From the NCBI GenBank assembly GCA_930986425.1, contig CAKNJR010000001.1:62001-126000 (forward strand): 64,000 nucleotides of DNA, given 5' to 3'. The position numbers and the translations under genes were made by a program. This stretch comes from an uncultured Clostridium sp. GTDB lineage: Bacteria > Bacillota > Clostridia > TANB77 > CAG-508. The notes below the pieces were generated by a model, which saw nothing but the letters and a program-made list of their open reading frames with translations, was not told where the DNA came from and made no database searches. Below, piece after piece: positions 18,252 through 28,528 of this stretch; position 1 is the first letter of the stretch; every line of letters starts with the position of its first letter.

Positions 18252-19448
18252 TTATTTTTTCTTCTTATGATTATTTACTTTGTTGCTTTGTACTGTATTT
18301 TGCACATTATCGTGTATGTCATCATTTGCAGAGTCTTTTGAAGAATTCAATTTTTTCATATTTTCTCTATATTCTCTCATGCTTTTTATTTCTTCATTTT
18401 TAAAGTTTTTAAGTTCTTTATATCCTATTGCGATAATTGCAATTACTATTAAAGCAAATGATAAAGCTTTCCATATTCCATCATCAATTAATATTACTGC
18501 AAACATTCCTAATGTTGCACTTGCACCATATAAAATTGTTACAGCTTGCTTTTGAGAAAATCCTCTCTTCATTAATCTATGATGCAAATGTCCTTTATCT
18601 GCCTGAAATACTGCTTTTAATGATTTACCTTTTACTATTCTTCTTATTATTGCAAATAAAGTATCAAATATAGGTAATGCCAATACAAATACTGGTGCAA
18701 TAAGTACAACTAATGTTACAGTTTTTGCAACACCCAAAATTGATATCGTTGCCAAGCTAAATCCCAAAAATTGAGCACCTACGTCACCTATAAATGTTTT
18801 CGCTGGATTTAAGTTGAATGGTAAAAATCCTCCTATTGCTCCAGCTAAAGCTGTTATTAATATAATTGATATTATAGGTGAATCATTTGTTGCAAATATT
18901 ATTAATAAGCTTATACAAGATATTAGTGAAACTCCTGATGAAAGTCCATCTAATCCATCAATTAAATTAATTGCATTTGTTATACCTACAATCCAACCTA
19001 TTGTTAATATAAAACTAAGTACTGGATGGATTGCAACTTCATTTATTGTATCTATTCTTATTCCAAAACAATATACTATTACCGCTGCTGCAACTTGTCC
19101 AATTAGCTTTTGCCATGGTTTTAAAGTTTTTACATCATCAATAAAGGCAAATACAGATAATACTATTATTCCAAGCAAAAATCCTAACAATTTCATCCTG
19201 TAATTATCTTGAGTGTCTAATTCTAAATTTCCCTCTATTGCCATTGTTATTACTAAGTATATTGCTGATACTAAAAATCCTAATATAACAGCAATACCTC
19301 CAATTCTAGGTATTGGTCTTTTATTTACTCTTCTATCCGAAGGATAATCTATTGCTCCTACCTTTTTAGCCAATTTTATTGTATATGGTACCATTACAAA
19401 TGATGTTATAAATGCAAGCAAAAATGCTATTGCAATATCTCCCCACAT
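18252..19448 (-). CDS. MraY/WecA-family polyprenyl-phosphate sugar-1-phosphate transferase
   Basis: 398 residues with about eleven membrane helices. Catalytic motifs of the family are visible: NLIDGLDGLSSG, FIGDVGAQFLG, and the nucleotide-sugar loop DKGHLHHRLMKRGFS (HxHH-like motif of WecA/TagO). It loads an N-acetylhexosamine-1-phosphate on undecaprenyl phosphate, the first step for teichoic acid or other wall glycans. The last ~30 residues are a hydrophilic Asn/Lys tail (HDNVQNTVQSNKVNNHKKKK). GGGGAGG precedes the ATG. It heads the housekeeping side of the surface polysaccharide locus; TagO is the closest functional analogue, but the sugar is not fixed by the sequence. Confidence 0.9.
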   Translation of the reverse strand: MWGDIAIAFLLAFITSFVMVPYTIKLAKKVGAIDYPSDRRVNKRPIPRIGGIAVILGFLVSAIYLVITMAIEGNLELDTQDNYRMKLLGFLLGIIVLSVFAFIDDVKTLKPWQKLIGQVAAAVIVYCFGIRIDTINEVAIHPVLSFILTIGWIVGITNAINLIDGLDGLSSGVSLISCISLLIIFATNDSPIISIILITALAGAIGGFLPFNLNPAKTFIGDVGAQFLGFSLATISILGVAKTVTLVVLIAPVFVLALPIFDTLFAIIRRIVKGKSLKAVFQADKGHLHHRLMKRGFSQKQAVTILYGASATLGMFAVILIDDGIWKALSFALIVIAIIAIGYKELKNFKNEEIKSMREYRENMKKLNSSKDSANDDIHDNVQNTVQSNKVNNHKKKK

Positions 19449-19540
19449 GCGTCTTTACCTCCCCGCATTGATTTTTTCATTTTATTTTTTATGCTTACTT
19501 TGTACTATCATTGAATTTCAATAATTTATATTAACAATTT

Positions 19541-20488
19541 CTACTCATCATTTTCTTCTCTTTTTCCGTTATATTCATTTACTAAATATAATGGTCTATT
19601 TTTTGATGCATTAAATATTCTTCCTAGGTATTCCCCTATTATTCCAAATAAAAGAATCTGCACACCAGAGAAAAATAATACTAATAGTATAATTGCTTGA
19701 AATGCTTGAATAGCAACATCTAATCTAATGCATTTGATTATTACATATATAAAATATATAACTAATGCTAGAAATGTTGGTATTGCTATATAAGTTGATA
19801 TTCTAAGTGGAGATGTTGTAAATGAAGTTATTCCATCAATTGCAAGATTAACTAGTTTTTTGTAATTCCATTTTGTTTTTCCTGCAACTCTAGCATCTCT
19901 ATCATACATTACTGCTTTTTTCTTATATCCTATCCAACTAAACATTGATTTAGAATTTCTATCTGTTTCTCTAAGCTTTTTTAAAGCATTTACACATCTT
20001 CTATCTAAAAGTCTAAAATCTCCTGTATCTTTTTGGATTGGAACAGTTGTAAGCATTTGTAATACTCTATAATACATTTTTGATGTGAATTTCTTTAAGA
20101 AACTTTCTCCTGCTCTTGATTTTCTTTGAGCATATACATCATCATATCCTTCTTCCCAATACTTTATCATTTCAGGAATTAGCTCTGGTGGATCTTGTAA
20201 ATCAGCATCCATAAATATTACAGCATCACCTTTAGCATAATCTAAACCTGCTATCATAGCTGTTTCTTTTCCAAAGTTTCTTGAAAAATCTACATATGAA
20301 ATTCTTTTATCTTTTTCTCTATATTCTTTGATTAAATTTAATGTATTATCTTTTGAACCATCATTTACAAATAGAATTTCAAATTCATAATTTTTTACAT
20401 CATCCATTAATTTTTCTAATCTTTCATATAAAAATGGCAATGATTCTTCTTCGTTGTATGCTGGTATAATTATTGTTATAGTTTTCAT
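19541..20488 (-). CDS. GtrB/DPM-like family 2 glycosyltransferase (polyprenyl-phosphate sugar synthase)
   Basis: 315 residues. The GT2 domain starts TITIIIPAYNEEESLPFLYERL with MDADLQDPPELIP (DxD) and DTGDFRLLDRR, followed by two C-terminal membrane helices (STYIAIPTFLALVIYF, IILLVLFFSGVQILLFGIIGEYLGR). This is the GtrB-type layout: transfer of a hexose from a nucleotide sugar to undecaprenyl phosphate on the cytoplasmic face. The neighbouring gene (20581-22080) is a GtrII-like protein, which in known systems takes the lipid-linked sugar and adds it to a surface polymer outside, so the pair probably decorates the glycan made by this locus. Confidence 0.9.
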   Translation of the reverse strand: MKTITIIIPAYNEEESLPFLYERLEKLMDDVKNYEFEILFVNDGSKDNTLNLIKEYREKDKRISYVDFSRNFGKETAMIAGLDYAKGDAVIFMDADLQDPPELIPEMIKYWEEGYDDVYAQRKSRAGESFLKKFTSKMYYRVLQMLTTVPIQKDTGDFRLLDRRCVNALKKLRETDRNSKSMFSWIGYKKKAVMYDRDARVAGKTKWNYKKLVNLAIDGITSFTTSPLRISTYIAIPTFLALVIYFIYVIIKCIRLDVAIQAFQAIILLVLFFSGVQILLFGIIGEYLGRIFNASKNRPLYLVNEYNGKREENDE

Positions 20489-20580
20489 AATTATTTTTCG
20501 TATATTTTTTTATTAATATACAATCTCCTTGTATAATAGATTTAGGTTTTTAAAAGGTCACCTATAAACCTTAGAAGTTA

Positions 20581-22080
20581 TTAAAATTTACAGTAATGGA
20601 TTGTATCTCCTATAAATATAATTTGCTCATCATTATAATTAGTCCAGTCCATATTTTTAAATGTTTCTTCTATTTCTATGTCTTTTTCACCTGTTGTTAA
20701 ATTTAGCCCATTATAATAATTAATCATATTTATAATAGACCAATCTGGATAAAATCCAGTTACATTAATATCTCCAATAGCTTTAATTCCACTATAAGTA
20801 AATGATGTATTCATATCATTGTATATACATATTTTAGTAACTTTATTTCCTGTTTCTTGTTCATATAATTTAATTTGATTTCCTATTGCTTGTGAATTGA
20901 TTTTGTCCAAATAATTTAAATTATAATGGTCAAGCTCAATCTTATTAAATGAATAGAATTGCATTCCTAATAATACAACCGCAATTATTGTTATAATTGT
21001 ATTATTAATATATAGTTTATCATACTTTTTAAATAATTTTACATTTTTCAAAATATTTTTATCTTCTACATTAAGTAGTATATATAAGCACATTATTCCT
21101 ACAATAGATGCAAAAGTATATGTTGACCTAGGCACAAACCATATAGAGGATGTATTTTGCATAATTTGTGGAACTATTGTTATTCCTATTGTAGCAATTA
21201 TCACATATCCAATTCCTAATATTTTTAATACTTTAGTAGATGTTTTTTCTTTTTTGTTTATACAAATCATAATAATTGCAAGTATAATTAACAAGCTTAA
21301 AACTATTACAAATGTATATTTAGGTAAAATATTGTATGTTGCAAGCATTGTTTTTGAGCCATCAATTATCTTTTGTAATGACTCACTCAAGATTATTTCT
21401 CCACTTACTCTTTCATTTGTAAAGAATAATCTAATAGTTAATAGATTAATCACTGCTGGAATCCCGTAACATAGTAGCATAACTACATTGTTCTTTATAA
21501 AATCTTTAACATTTTTTGCATATAGAACAATGAATACTACTGAAATGGCAATAAATAAACTTATTACTCCTTGATAGCAAAATGTTGCAATCAACATATA
21601 TATCAAAGCTGGTATAATCGCTTTTTTGTTTCCTTTTATGTATTCTATAAATTTCTTAGTTGCAAGCACTGATAATAATATAGTAAGTGCTAGCACACCT
21701 TTTTCTATGTACATAAATAGTTCTACTGAAAATGGATTTATTATAATTAATGTGCTAACCAAAAAACTTACACTTTCACTTTTTACTTTTTCGTTTATTA
21801 ATTTAAATAATAAATATATTGAAAAAGTTATACTAATAATTGCTAGTACAAATGAGCAAAAATATATTAAATAATCACCAAAATTTAATACATTTACTCC
21901 TCCCCATAGAAAAGCTGTAACAAATCTACCTGAAAGCATGAAATGATCGAATATTTCTTTAGGAGAACTTCCTAAAACAGAATATGTATCAGTTGCATAA
22001 TCCATTTTTATAAATATTCCAAAAAACACTAATGTTATTAATAAAGATATACACAAATTTTTATCTTTTAACTTTTTCAT
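20581..22080 (-). CDS. GtrII-like polytopic glucosyltransferase
   Basis: About 499 residues from the ATG at 22080 (AAAGGAAAA upstream; a TTG at 22110 is an unlikely start). Around ten membrane helices. The first loop has KMDYATDTYSVLG and a following HFMLSGRFVTAFLW, matching the pattern of O-antigen glucosyltransferase GtrII/GtrIV-like proteins. A C-terminal extracellular segment ends YNDEQIIFIGDTIHYCKF. It probably transfers sugar from undecaprenyl-phosphate, made by the adjacent GtrB homologue, to an exported polysaccharide. Family assignment rests on topology and the N-terminal motif, so it is less certain than its neighbour. Confidence 0.75.
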   Translation of the reverse strand: MKKLKDKNLCISLLITLVFFGIFIKMDYATDTYSVLGSSPKEIFDHFMLSGRFVTAFLWGGVNVLNFGDYLIYFCSFVLAIISITFSIYLLFKLINEKVKSESVSFLVSTLIIINPFSVELFMYIEKGVLALTILLSVLATKKFIEYIKGNKKAIIPALIYMLIATFCYQGVISLFIAISVVFIVLYAKNVKDFIKNNVVMLLCYGIPAVINLLTIRLFFTNERVSGEIILSESLQKIIDGSKTMLATYNILPKYTFVIVLSLLIILAIIMICINKKEKTSTKVLKILGIGYVIIATIGITIVPQIMQNTSSIWFVPRSTYTFASIVGIMCLYILLNVEDKNILKNVKLFKKYDKLYINNTIITIIAVVLLGMQFYSFNKIELDHYNLNYLDKINSQAIGNQIKLYEQETGNKVTKICIYNDMNTSFTYSGIKAIGDINVTGFYPDWSIINMINYYNGLNLTTGEKDIEIEETFKNMDWTNYNDEQIIFIGDTIHYCKF

Positions 22081-22141
22081 AAAATTTTCCTTTTCTTTAT
22101 TATTTTTCAAAATACAATTTATTAGTTAGAAACTCTACATA

Positions 22142-24454
22142 CTATTTTATTTTTTTGACAACTGCCTCTTTTACTTTCCTATCCATACCAGATTTCTTAA
22201 TTCTACCCATTATACCTGTCTTTTGAAGGATTCTAATAAATCCTCTCCATATTGGGTTCTGCCATAACTCGTCTTTTAATCTTTGAGTTTTTTCTTCATA
22301 AAATTCTCCGTCGACACCAACTCCACCTTTAGTAGAAAAATAATTACGTTGGTCAAGTTGATTATACAACATTAAATATTGACTATATAATTCTCTATAT
22401 TTTTCACAGTCTTGTCCTACTTTACTGCCTTCACATATTAAAGTTTCTATTTCACTGTTCATTGTCTTTATCATATTTTTTATAGTAAAGCCTTCAAGTA
22501 TTTTTTCTCTACACCTTTCTTTCATTTTGTTATAATCTTTAGACTTTAATACCTGTAATATAGCTTTAGCATATCTTTGTATTTCTTCTTCTGAATAATC
22601 TTCCTTAAATAAGTCTTTTTGGCTTTGTACATTATCTACAATTACACCACAAGAAGAATCTATAAGTTCTTTTTGTCCACCTACATTTGCTGAAACTACT
22701 GGTCTTTTCATTGCCATTGCTTCATAAGTTGTAAGAGTTAATCCTTCAGTTAGAGAACATATTAATTCAACATTACATGCTTTATAAAATGGTTTTACAT
22801 TATTTTTGCTTCCAAAGAATACCACGTGCTCATTTAATTCTAGTTTTTCTGCAAGTTTTTTCATGTTTCTTAGTTTGTCACCATCTCCGACAACAAACAT
22901 TACGACATTATTATCTGATTCACAAACTTTTTTCAAAATTTTGATGGCAAGCATAGGTCTTTTTTCTGCTGAAATTCTACAACAATATAAGATTATTTTT
23001 TTATCTTTATATTTTTCATATTCTCTTTCCAAATCCTTGTCGTCTTCAATTTTTACTTTATCTTCGTCAAACTCATTCTCATCTACGCCAATATATACTG
23101 GCATAACATTTTGCGTTGTTCTGCCCATTTTTTGAGTCATTTCCGTCTTTAAATAATTTGTGCAAGTATAAGTTCTATCTAGTAATCCTGCTATTGCAGT
23201 AGAATCCCTAGGATATTCGCCATTTCTCCAACTCCAATTTTCAGCATGCACATAATCTACAAATGGTACATTTTGAAAATATGATTTAAGCCATGGTATA
23301 ACATAATATCCAAAATAGCTATGCGATTCAAATACTAAATCAATATTTCTTGTTTTCATTAAATAATGTATAAATGCTGGCCAATCTTTTCTATGTAAAA
23401 ACGACGTCAAATCAAATACTGTAGCATATTTTTCAAATCTTTGTCTCCAAACATAATCACATGGTTCTGTTGTTATAATTGTTATATTATATTTACTTTG
23501 GTCTATATTGGATATTAAGTCGTAATTAAATTTATCTGCTCCTCCCAACTTAAACCAAGGAAAAATAAACAATATGTTTTTCTTATTTTTATCTGTTATA
23601 ACTCCTCCATTCCATTCAAATGTATATGGATAAGAATCATAATAAAAATTTGTAGACATAGGATATTGAAGAGCAACAACATTTTCTTTTATTTTCTTAG
23701 CTTGCTTTTTTATCTCTTCTTCTGCATGTTGTTGTCTTTCTTTATTTCCTTTAATTGAGGCCATTGTGCCTCCTTCTTTCTTCTGTCTATACCAAAAAGC
23801 ATAATAATTCATTCTTACTGGATAATGACCTTTTTCAATCATCCTTAGCCATAAGTGCCAATCCTCATGTACATCCTTATCTACTGCTCCATAACAACCT
23901 GCTTCTATTAAAGCTTGCTTTTTTATTAATGAACATACTGGAAGAATATTTTCCTTTTTCTCTTGCTCACAATCAAAGACTTTTTTCCACAAAAAGTTTT
24001 GGCCATCGAAAGTAACTGTATCTCCATAAGCCCAAGTTGCATCTGGATTAGTTTTCATTGTAAAATATGCACATTCTAAATATGTTTTATCTATAATATC
24101 ATCTGAATCTAAAACAAATATTAAATCACAATTTGCCTTTTTTATTGCATTATCTCTAGCTTCAAGTCTTCCTGCATTTTTTTGTTTATATACATGAATT
24201 CTCTCATCCATTTTTTCTAACTTTTCAAGAATTTCTTTAGTGCCTTCTTCATTTGAGCCATCATTCATTATAATCCATTCCCAATAAGGAAAAGTTTGAT
24301 TTAAAATTGAATTTGCAGTCTGTTCAATATATTTTGCGCTATTATAATAAGCTGTAATTATACTAATTAATGGTTTTCCTTGCGCTTTTGGACGATTTTC
24401 ATCTAATTTTTGTCCTGGTATTTGTTTAAAATTAAAATCCTCGTTTCTTTCCAT
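22142..24454 (-). CDS. bifunctional GT2-GT4 glycosyltransferase
   Basis: 770 residues with two transferase modules. Residues ~25-270 form a GT2 domain (PLISIITAYYNSAKYIEQTANSILNQT, VLDSDDIIDKTYL). From ~290 a GT4/GT-B module follows: NILFIFPWFKLGGADKFNYDL, the donor site IILYCCRISAEKRPMLAIKIL, and the ESTE-like EGLTLTTYEAMAMKRPVVSANVGG with the typical acidic pair. The protein could add two successive sugars. A short basic C-terminal tail (GRIKKSGMDRKVKEAVVKKIK) may touch the membrane. It follows wzm by 32 nt in the same operon. Start ATG with AAAGGATT upstream. Acceptor and sugars unknown. Confidence 0.88.
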   Translation of the reverse strand: MERNEDFNFKQIPGQKLDENRPKAQGKPLISIITAYYNSAKYIEQTANSILNQTFPYWEWIIMNDGSNEEGTKEILEKLEKMDERIHVYKQKNAGRLEARDNAIKKANCDLIFVLDSDDIIDKTYLECAYFTMKTNPDATWAYGDTVTFDGQNFLWKKVFDCEQEKKENILPVCSLIKKQALIEAGCYGAVDKDVHEDWHLWLRMIEKGHYPVRMNYYAFWYRQKKEGGTMASIKGNKERQQHAEEEIKKQAKKIKENVVALQYPMSTNFYYDSYPYTFEWNGGVITDKNKKNILFIFPWFKLGGADKFNYDLISNIDQSKYNITIITTEPCDYVWRQRFEKYATVFDLTSFLHRKDWPAFIHYLMKTRNIDLVFESHSYFGYYVIPWLKSYFQNVPFVDYVHAENWSWRNGEYPRDSTAIAGLLDRTYTCTNYLKTEMTQKMGRTTQNVMPVYIGVDENEFDEDKVKIEDDKDLEREYEKYKDKKIILYCCRISAEKRPMLAIKILKKVCESDNNVVMFVVGDGDKLRNMKKLAEKLELNEHVVFFGSKNNVKPFYKACNVELICSLTEGLTLTTYEAMAMKRPVVSANVGGQKELIDSSCGVIVDNVQSQKDLFKEDYSEEEIQRYAKAILQVLKSKDYNKMKERCREKILEGFTIKNMIKTMNSEIETLICEGSKVGQDCEKYRELYSQYLMLYNQLDQRNYFSTKGGVGVDGEFYEEKTQRLKDELWQNPIWRGFIRILQKTGIMGRIKKSGMDRKVKEAVVKKIK

Positions 24455-24486
24455 TTTAATCCTTTCATTTTATAAAATCTTTTATT

Positions 24487-25260
24487 CTATAACTCTTCAG
24501 CAAACTTTTTCTGTAATTTATTAAATACAGAATATCCTGTTATGCAAAGTAGTATTCCTATTCCGAGTACAATAAGTAAAGTCATTATATCTGGTGTTGT
24601 TTGTCCCCAGAAAATATCTCTATATCCTTCTATTATGTAGGTCATTGGATTTAAATTTAATATCCACCTAAAATTCTCTGGTATTACATCTACTGCATAT
24701 ACTATTGGTGTTGCATAGAAAAACAATTGCAAAAGTACCCCAATAAAGTGTTGTAAATCTCTAAAATATACTGTAATACTTGAAACAAATAAAGATATTC
24801 CAAGTAGTAAAACAAATTGTACTAATAATACTAATGGATAAAATAGTATATTAACAGTTAATCCCAATCCATATCCAAAGGTAAATAACAATATCAAAAT
24901 TGATGAAATTAGAAAAGTTACTGTTTCACTTGTTACTAATGATAATGGTAGTATCTCTCTTGGAAAATATACTTTCTTTATTATGTTACCATTTTCAATC
25001 ATTACGAATGATGCTCTGTTTATAACTGTTGAGAAATAGTTCCATGGTATAAGACCACAAACCATAAATACGACATAGTTTTCGATATCACTCTTCATAA
25101 TAAGAGGAAAGATAATTGCATAAACTAAAATTTGTAATAATGGATTTACAAATGACCAAAGCACACCTAAGAAAGAATTTTTATATTTTCCTCCTATATC
25201 TTTTTTTATGCTAGTTTTTAATAATTCTCTATAATCATATATTCTTTTAAAAATATTCAT
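24487..25260 (-). CDS. wzm: ABC-2 polysaccharide exporter permease (Wzm/TagG-like)
   Basis: 257 residues with six membrane helices and the conserved N-terminal amphipathic KDIGGKYKNSFLGVLWSFVNPLLQ, typical of Wzm/TagG/RfbD permeases. NLNPMTYIIEGYRDIFWG near the end is the family's external loop. It forms the channel of an ABC exporter with the ATPase at 25277-26017, moving undecaprenyl-linked glycan across the membrane. The gene is 16 nt downstream of the ATPase. AGAAGGAG precedes the ATG. Confidence 0.93.
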   Translation of the reverse strand: MNIFKRIYDYRELLKTSIKKDIGGKYKNSFLGVLWSFVNPLLQILVYAIIFPLIMKSDIENYVVFMVCGLIPWNYFSTVINRASFVMIENGNIIKKVYFPREILPLSLVTSETVTFLISSILILLFTFGYGLGLTVNILFYPLVLLVQFVLLLGISLFVSSITVYFRDLQHFIGVLLQLFFYATPIVYAVDVIPENFRWILNLNPMTYIIEGYRDIFWGQTTPDIMTLLIVLGIGILLCITGYSVFNKLQKKFAEEL

Positions 25261-25276
25261 AATCTCCTTCTTTCTT

Positions 25277-26017
25277 TTAAGTTGTTTCTTTTAAATATTC
25301 ATCTATAACTTTATCAGTTTCTCCATCCATTTGTACTACACCTTTATTAAGCCAAATTGCTCTGTCACAAAGTTCTCTTGCTGAGCCTAAACTGTGTGTA
25401 ACAAATACCATAGTCTTTCCTTCTTTTTTCAACTCTTTCATTTTATTTAAGCACTTTTCTTGAAAGTGTTGGTCACCAACAGATAAAATTTCATCAACTA
25501 ATAATATATCTGCATCTACATTTATTGCAACAGAGAATGCTAAGCGCATATACATACCTGATGAATATGTTCTAACAGGGTTATCTATATAATTTCCTAA
25601 TTCAGAGAACTCTATTATTTTATCTAGCCTATTGTCTATTTCTTTTTTGGTTAATCCAAATATAGACGCATTAAAATAAATATTTTCCCTACCTGAAAAG
25701 TCAGGATGGAAACCTGCACCTAATTCAAGTAGTGATGTCAATTTACCGTATGTAGTAATTTTTCCTTTATTAGGATAAATTATTTTTGTCATTAATTTTA
25801 ACAATGTAGACTTTCCGCTTCCATTTACACCAATTAGTGCTACCGCCTCACCATTTTTTATCGTAAGATTAATATCTTTTAAAACTTCTCTTGTTTCTTT
25901 TCTATTCCTTCTCCAAAATAGTAGTTTTTCTTTAATACTATTAGCCTTATCCAAATAAACATCAAATGTTTTGTATACATGTTCAACTACAATTCTATTT
26001 TCGTTATCCTTTTGCAT
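25277..26017 (-). CDS. wzt: ABC exporter ATPase (Wzt/TagH-like)
   Basis: 246 residues from the ATG at 26017 (ACAAGGAAG upstream; a TTG at 26053 gives a weak extension). Walker A GVNGSGKS, Q-loop region GAGFHPDFSGRENIY, signature YSSGMYMRLAFSVAI, Walker B ADILLVDEILSVGD and H-loop THSLG, all intact. The N-terminal VEHVYKTFDVYLDKANSIKEKL matches Wzt/TagH proteins. It lacks a C-terminal glycan-binding domain, so it resembles the TagH/KpsT core rather than carbohydrate-recognising Wzt. First gene behind a good promoter at 26092-26120, so wzt-wzm and downstream genes can be transcribed apart from the upstream glycosyltransferases. Confidence 0.95.
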   Translation of the reverse strand: MQKDNENRIVVEHVYKTFDVYLDKANSIKEKLLFWRRNRKETREVLKDINLTIKNGEAVALIGVNGSGKSTLLKLMTKIIYPNKGKITTYGKLTSLLELGAGFHPDFSGRENIYFNASIFGLTKKEIDNRLDKIIEFSELGNYIDNPVRTYSSGMYMRLAFSVAINVDADILLVDEILSVGDQHFQEKCLNKMKELKKEGKTMVFVTHSLGSARELCDRAIWLNKGVVQMDGETDKVIDEYLKETT

Positions 26018-26091
26018 TTTTGCTCTTCCTTGTTTTAAATTTAGGTTTTTCAATGAGATTTCCTATAACTCAATTATAATTAACTCCATAT

Positions 26092-26120
26092 ATAATAGTA
26101 TAAAATACTGATATTGTCAA
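26092..26120 (-). promoter_or_regulatory. sigma-A-type promoter for wzt-wzm
   Basis: Minus strand: TTGACA (26115-26120), 17-nt spacer, TATTAT (26092-26097), 75 nt before the wzt ATG. It is a near-consensus housekeeping promoter. Confidence 0.75.
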
Positions 26121-26170
26121 AATTTTGATTATTACTTTTTTATTTAATTTTCATTTTACTTAATTTTATT

Positions 26171-27544
26171 TTAACAATTACTATTTTTTTTATTTTTTCT
26201 GTTATATATATTTGCAATTTTATTCACTAGCTTAAATCTTTTGCTATTATATACACTTTTAAGTTCTTCGAAAACTTTACTGTATTCCTCTTGTATATTG
26301 TTCAATTCAGTAATTTTATTATCTAATTCTTTTTGCAAAGATAGTATTTTGTTTTTTTCATCTTCAAATCTATTCTCTAATTTATTTTTCAGATTAGAAA
26401 TTTCTTCTTGCTTATCCATTAAAATATTAAAAACATCCAAAATTGCATTTTCATAATTGTTTTTTTCTATATCTTCAATATAGATATTATTTTCTATATT
26501 TAAATTTTTCTTAACATAATTATAATTTTCTTGAAGATTAACATTACATTCTTTTATCTTGCCTGCCAATTCTTTTATTGTACTGCTCTTCAATGCATCA
26601 CCGCAAAATCCTTCATCAGCTTCTGTGCTTATATTAGAAATATCTATAATTTGCTTAGGTTCGCTATAACCTATATTTACAGCAACTCGTTTCATTGCAA
26701 TTGCTTCCAATAAAACTCTATCTAACCCAAGTACTACATCGTTTTCATTTATTAAATCAATTACATCACTTTGCTTTCCTATGAATACTATTTTATCACT
26801 GCACTCCTTGCTACTTGCATATTTTTTTACTTCTTCAAACTTATCTCCATCTCCAACAATAGTTAATTTTTTATCTTTATTATCATACTCGTCAAAAATA
26901 TCTATTCCGTTTTTAATTGATTGTAATTTTTCAGTAGATATTCTTGAAATAAGTACAAATTTATTTTTTTCAAGTACTTCTTTTGTTGATTTATATTTTT
27001 CTAAATTTATACTATTATGAATGACAATCATCTTATTTTCATCTAATTCATACCTGTTTTTTACATAGTCCTGTGCAACTGTTGATATAGAAATTACTTT
27101 TCTAGCATTTTTATAAAAAAAGCTTAATAATTCTTTAAATATAGGATATTTTGATTCATACCAATCATAGATATTTTTTTCATCGTCTCTTATTGCATTT
27201 TTAGGAGTATGCACATAAGCAACATAAGGTATATTTTTTATTATACAAGCTGGCAAAACTGATAATAAACATGGAAGCTGATTAATTATTACTTGCTCTA
27301 TATCATATTTTTCTATTATTTCTATAATCTTTTTTGTCTTTATTATATCTATATTTTGCTCTAAAGGAAAATCTATTATTTCATGTTTAATTCCATTTTC
27401 CTGTAACACGCTTCCCAATACTCCATCACCTGAAGCAATTATACAGTTTACTCCTCTTCTTTTATATTCAATGGCTTGATTTATAACTGATGTTTCTACT
27501 CCGCCAATTCCCATTTTTTCGAGACAAATTAAAATGTTTTTCAT
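26171..27544 (-). CDS. GT4 glycosyltransferase with C-terminal coiled coil
   Basis: 457 residues. GT-B fold: N-terminal MKNILICLEKMGIGGVETSVINQA, donor domain FVLISRISTEKLQSIKNGIDIFDEY and VLGLDRVLLEAIAMKRVAVNIGYS, in place of the usual EGFGL-E signature. Residues ~380-445 are a heptad-like coiled coil (EISNLKNKLENRFEDEKNK). It is the last gene of the upstream glycosyltransferase run and ends 51 nt before the wzt promoter. The coil may mediate complex formation or chain-length control, as in some capsule transferases; inference only. Sugar specificity unknown. Confidence 0.85.
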   Translation of the reverse strand: MKNILICLEKMGIGGVETSVINQAIEYKRRGVNCIIASGDGVLGSVLQENGIKHEIIDFPLEQNIDIIKTKKIIEIIEKYDIEQVIINQLPCLLSVLPACIIKNIPYVAYVHTPKNAIRDDEKNIYDWYESKYPIFKELLSFFYKNARKVISISTVAQDYVKNRYELDENKMIVIHNSINLEKYKSTKEVLEKNKFVLISRISTEKLQSIKNGIDIFDEYDNKDKKLTIVGDGDKFEEVKKYASSKECSDKIVFIGKQSDVIDLINENDVVLGLDRVLLEAIAMKRVAVNIGYSEPKQIIDISNISTEADEGFCGDALKSSTIKELAGKIKECNVNLQENYNYVKKNLNIENNIYIEDIEKNNYENAILDVFNILMDKQEEISNLKNKLENRFEDEKNKILSLQKELDNKITELNNIQEEYSKVFEELKSVYNSKRFKLVNKIANIYNRKNKKNSNC

Positions 27545-27571
27545 TATAACCCCTTTTTTATTTTTGTTCTA

Positions 27572-28486
27572 TTAATGTTCTGAATTACAATTTTTATCCT
27601 TTATTTTAAACATTCTTTTTGTTTTTATAACTCCTGGTATCCACATTATTGCCACAATTATTTTATTTATAACACCTGTAACATTAGAAATTGCATGGTC
27701 TCTTTCTGCTAAAACTGAAAACAATATATAATGTTTGTAAATATATAACCTCTTTTTTAAAGTTACACCTTCTAAATCCATCTCCAATATTTCTCTAAAA
27801 TATTCATAATACCCTAATGGATTATTTCTAAATACATTTAATATATTTTTGGTATATCCGTCTTTTTGATATTCACAAATCATAATCGGTTCATTTATAC
27901 AAAGGACATCATATTCTAAATCCATTTGATGATACATTCTTGCTTCAGTAACAAACTTTTCATCCGCTTCTAGTTTATACTCAAACTTTTTTCTAATCTT
28001 ACTGTTAAAAACTAGAGCCTTTTCTCCAGTAATTCCTTCTCTGAAATATAAACTAAACATATCACTTCTATACATATTTTCTGGAAATTCATTTCCCATG
28101 TTATTTCCATCTGTATCATATTTTAGAAACACTAAAGCATAAATTTCATCTGTAAGCTTGTCCTCATATTTAGCAATTGTGTCAAATGCTCCAACTTTAA
28201 AGTAATCATCTGAATCACACTCAATTATTACATCTCCTGTTGCATATTTAACCAAATTATTTAATGCTGCCATTTTGCCTTGATTTTCTTGGTAATAATA
28301 TTTTATGTCAATTATTCCTTGTTTTATAAAATTCGTCATAATATATCTTGTTTTATCTGTTGAACCATCATCCATTACTAGCCATTCTACTTCAACATTT
28401 GAATTGTTATTCACTAGTAAGCTTGTATAAAGTTTATTTAAATTATCTCCTCTATTGTATGCAGGTGTAAGTACTGAAATTTTCAT
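27572..28486 (-). CDS. family 2 glycosyltransferase
   Basis: 304 residues. MKISVLTPAYNRGDNLNKLYTSL opens a GT-A fold, with WLVMDDGSTDKT and the metal-binding CDSDDYFKVGAFD. The C-terminal half carries YDVLCINEPIMICEYQ and a hydrophobic patch, near TuaG-like or polysaccharide transferases. It lies between two GT4 genes with short gaps (42 and 27 nt) in the glycan operon. The acceptor is unknown. Confidence 0.88.
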   Translation of the reverse strand: MKISVLTPAYNRGDNLNKLYTSLLVNNNSNVEVEWLVMDDGSTDKTRYIMTNFIKQGIIDIKYYYQENQGKMAALNNLVKYATGDVIIECDSDDYFKVGAFDTIAKYEDKLTDEIYALVFLKYDTDGNNMGNEFPENMYRSDMFSLYFREGITGEKALVFNSKIRKKFEYKLEADEKFVTEARMYHQMDLEYDVLCINEPIMICEYQKDGYTKNILNVFRNNPLGYYEYFREILEMDLEGVTLKKRLYIYKHYILFSVLAERDHAISNVTGVINKIIVAIMWIPGVIKTKRMFKIKDKNCNSEH

Positions 28487-28528
28487 CTTTTTCTCCTAAT
28501 TTTGCTTTTTATGTTATTGTTTAAGAAC